This document shows, piece by piece, positions 62,908-64,000 of a stretch of DNA of 64,000 nt. The position numbers were made by a program, and so were the translations under genes. This DNA is from Paracoccus lichenicola (lineage in GTDB: Bacteria > Pseudomonadota > Alphaproteobacteria > Rhodobacterales > Rhodobacteraceae). The notes beneath the pieces are model-generated. The model did no database searches. It saw only the letters and a program-made list of their open reading frames with translations, and was not told the origin of the DNA. How positions within the stretch are numbered: the first letter of the stretch is position 1; the number at the start of each line of letters is the position of its first letter. The stretch covers positions 496,001-560,000 of the forward strand of contig NZ_WMBT01000001.1 of assembly GCF_009708075.1 (NCBI RefSeq), read 5' to 3'.

Positions 62908-64000
62908 CTACTCGGTCGCCGTGGTCTGCGCGTCCGTCACCGGCGTCGCCTGCGCCACCGCGACCATCTGCGCCAGTTCGGGATCCGCGTTCAGATCCGC
63001 CAAGGCGTATTTGCCCGTCACGTCCTCGGGCGACAGCTTGATGTTCTTGACCACCTGCGGACCGGGTGCCGCGGGACCATAGGTCTGCCCGTTCACCGCG
63101 AAATAGACCGCGCCCGAATTGCCCGTGCGCAGCACCGGCGGTTCCTCCAGGCTGGGCAGCGTGAAGCGTTCGCCCGCGTCCATGATCTTTTCCAGCAGCA
63201 CCGTCCCGTCGGCCGAGGTGACGCGCACCCAGGCCGGGCGCGCCGCCAAGAGTTCCAGCGCGGGCGCATCGGGCGCCACGGTGATCGCGGCGGTGGTCTG
63301 TTCGGGCATGGGCGGGCCAAAGGGCGCCTGCGCGGCCTCGGCCAGGGCTTGCTGGATGGCACTCGCCGCCCCGGGCGCAGCCTGCGCGACCGCCGTGTCA
63401 CCGGCGACGGGAACCTGGGTCAGTCCGGGGTCGATGGCGGCGATCGGGCCGTCGCGCGCGGTCATGACCGGCGCCTCGAGGATCTGCGGGCGATACAGCC
63501 GGTCAAGCCCTTCGGGCTGCGGCAGGCTTTCGGCCAGTTCCGTGGTGCCGGACATGTCCAGCGGGGGCTCGGCCATGCCCGCGCCCTCGGCCGGATCCAG
63601 GGCCGTCACGACGCCCGGCGCATTCTCGCCCGGCGTCAGGGTGACGCGCTGCACCTCTTGCAGGACCGACCAGCCGCCATAGGCCAGCCCGCAGACCAGC
63701 GCGATCAGCACTAGCACCGCACCGATGGCGCGCGGCTCGATGTCGGACCAGAAGCTTTCCTGCTGCGGGATGAACAGCGCCTTGGGATTGGCCAAAGCCT
63801 CGACCGGGTCGGACGGGCGCCGCGCGGGCTTGGGTCCGGCTGCCGTGGGGGCCATGCCATGCGTCGGCTGGAACCCCGACTCCAGGCAAAAGCGGCGGAA
63901 GGTCCAGTCGGGATCCATCCCCAGATAGCGCGCATAGGACCGCACATAGCCCGACACGAAGCTGGGCGCGTCAAAGGCGGTGATGTCGCAATTCTCGATC
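62908..64000 (-). CDS. RodZ-like membrane protein, 5' end outside window
   Basis: The frame is open to the window edge, so the N-terminus is missing. The first visible residues (IENCDITAFDAPSFVSGYVR, then SYARYLGMDP) match the last helices of the RodZ/HTH_25 DNA-binding-like domain. One transmembrane helix follows (GAVLVLIALVCGLAYGGW). The periplasmic part ends in a DUF4115-type beta domain (AWVRVTSADGTVLLEKIMDAG and FTLP). RodZ links the MreB cytoskeleton to the cell-wall machinery. The first in-frame start inside the window (GTG 63957) is not the true one. Confidence 0.85.
   Translation of the reverse strand, partial: IENCDITAFDAPSFVSGYVRSYARYLGMDPDWTFRRFCLESGFQPTHGMAPTAAGPKPARRPSDPVEALANPKALFIPQQESFWSDIEPRAIGAVLVLIALVCGLAYGGWSVLQEVQRVTLTPGENAPGVVTALDPAEGAGMAEPPLDMSGTTELAESLPQPEGLDRLYRPQILEAPVMTARDGPIAAIDPGLTQVPVAGDTAVAQAAPGAASAIQQALAEAAQAPFGPPMPEQTTAAITVAPDAPALELLAARPAWVRVTSADGTVLLEKIMDAGERFTLPSLEEPPVLRTGNSGAVYFAVNGQTYGPAAPGPQVVKNIKLSPEDVTGKYALADLNADPELAQMVAVAQATPVTDAQTTATE

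Overview
The window is a dense, GC-rich chromosomal segment of an alphaproteobacterium. It is most likely a member of the Rhodobacteraceae, probably Paracoccus or a close relative. The lineage call rests on a short prolyl-tRNA synthetase without editing insert, a DksA with one zinc-finger cysteine, a sucA-sucB-lpd cluster with small genes interposed, a perM-hda-ppk-ppx cluster and a two-lipoyl-domain SucB. This is an inference from gene content, not a database match. No rRNA, tRNA, CRISPR array or prophage was seen.

Layout. 1-4952: end of the 2-oxoglutarate dehydrogenase cluster (sucA partial, sucB, two small genes, lpd) and a lytic transglycosylase lipoprotein. 5036-11122: pgk, a cytoplasmic/periplasmic cyclophilin pair, a divergent pyruvate phosphate dikinase-like protein and a cell-wall hydrolase. 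11168-14271: folB-folP-glmM. 14337-20479: FAD monooxygenase, dksA, MoxR ATPase with a GNAT, a membrane protein with a glycine tail, O-acetylhomoserine sulfhydrylase and a SIMPL protein. 20669-28188: a 971-residue GspL/PilP-like membrane protein, a TraB/GumN protein, groES-groEL under a CIRCE operator, and small membrane or ferritin-like proteins. 28229-33915: perM-hda-ppk-ppx on the minus strand. 34047-41277: proS and a branched-chain amino acid ABC system (livJ, livG, livF, livH, livM). 41375-49434: CAP lipoprotein, guaA, an ABM-GNAT fusion, pepF, a membrane dipeptidase, an orphan RbsD, an entericidin-like lipoprotein, small proteins and a REP-associated tyrosine transposase. 49435-51171: a foreign-looking AT-rich patch. 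51175-64000: lepA, a DMT permease, a HAD hydrolase, a CopZ-like chaperone, a class III sirtuin, a cobalamin riboswitch with btuB-btuF-btuC-btuD, a ParA-like ATPase, an ABM protein, a second M19 dipeptidase and the C-terminal part of a RodZ-like protein.

Most genes are core metabolism and housekeeping. Three things stand out. First, next to lepA lies an AT-rich gene for a P-loop protein whose Walker A motif is broken by one in-frame TGA. It sits beside a REP transposase gene that carries a REP palindrome inside its own coding sequence, with four more REP copies behind it. Second, an intergenic element recurs five times, mostly between convergent genes: a G5/C5 hairpin next to a conserved box of about 30 bases with a GGATATTT core. 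I cannot name it. Third, several unusual domain combinations occur: a GspL-like plus PilP/GspC-like protein, an ABM-GNAT fusion with a His/Cys-rich N-terminus, a FolB with an unknown C-terminal half, and a PPDK-like protein with a degenerate ATP-grasp half.
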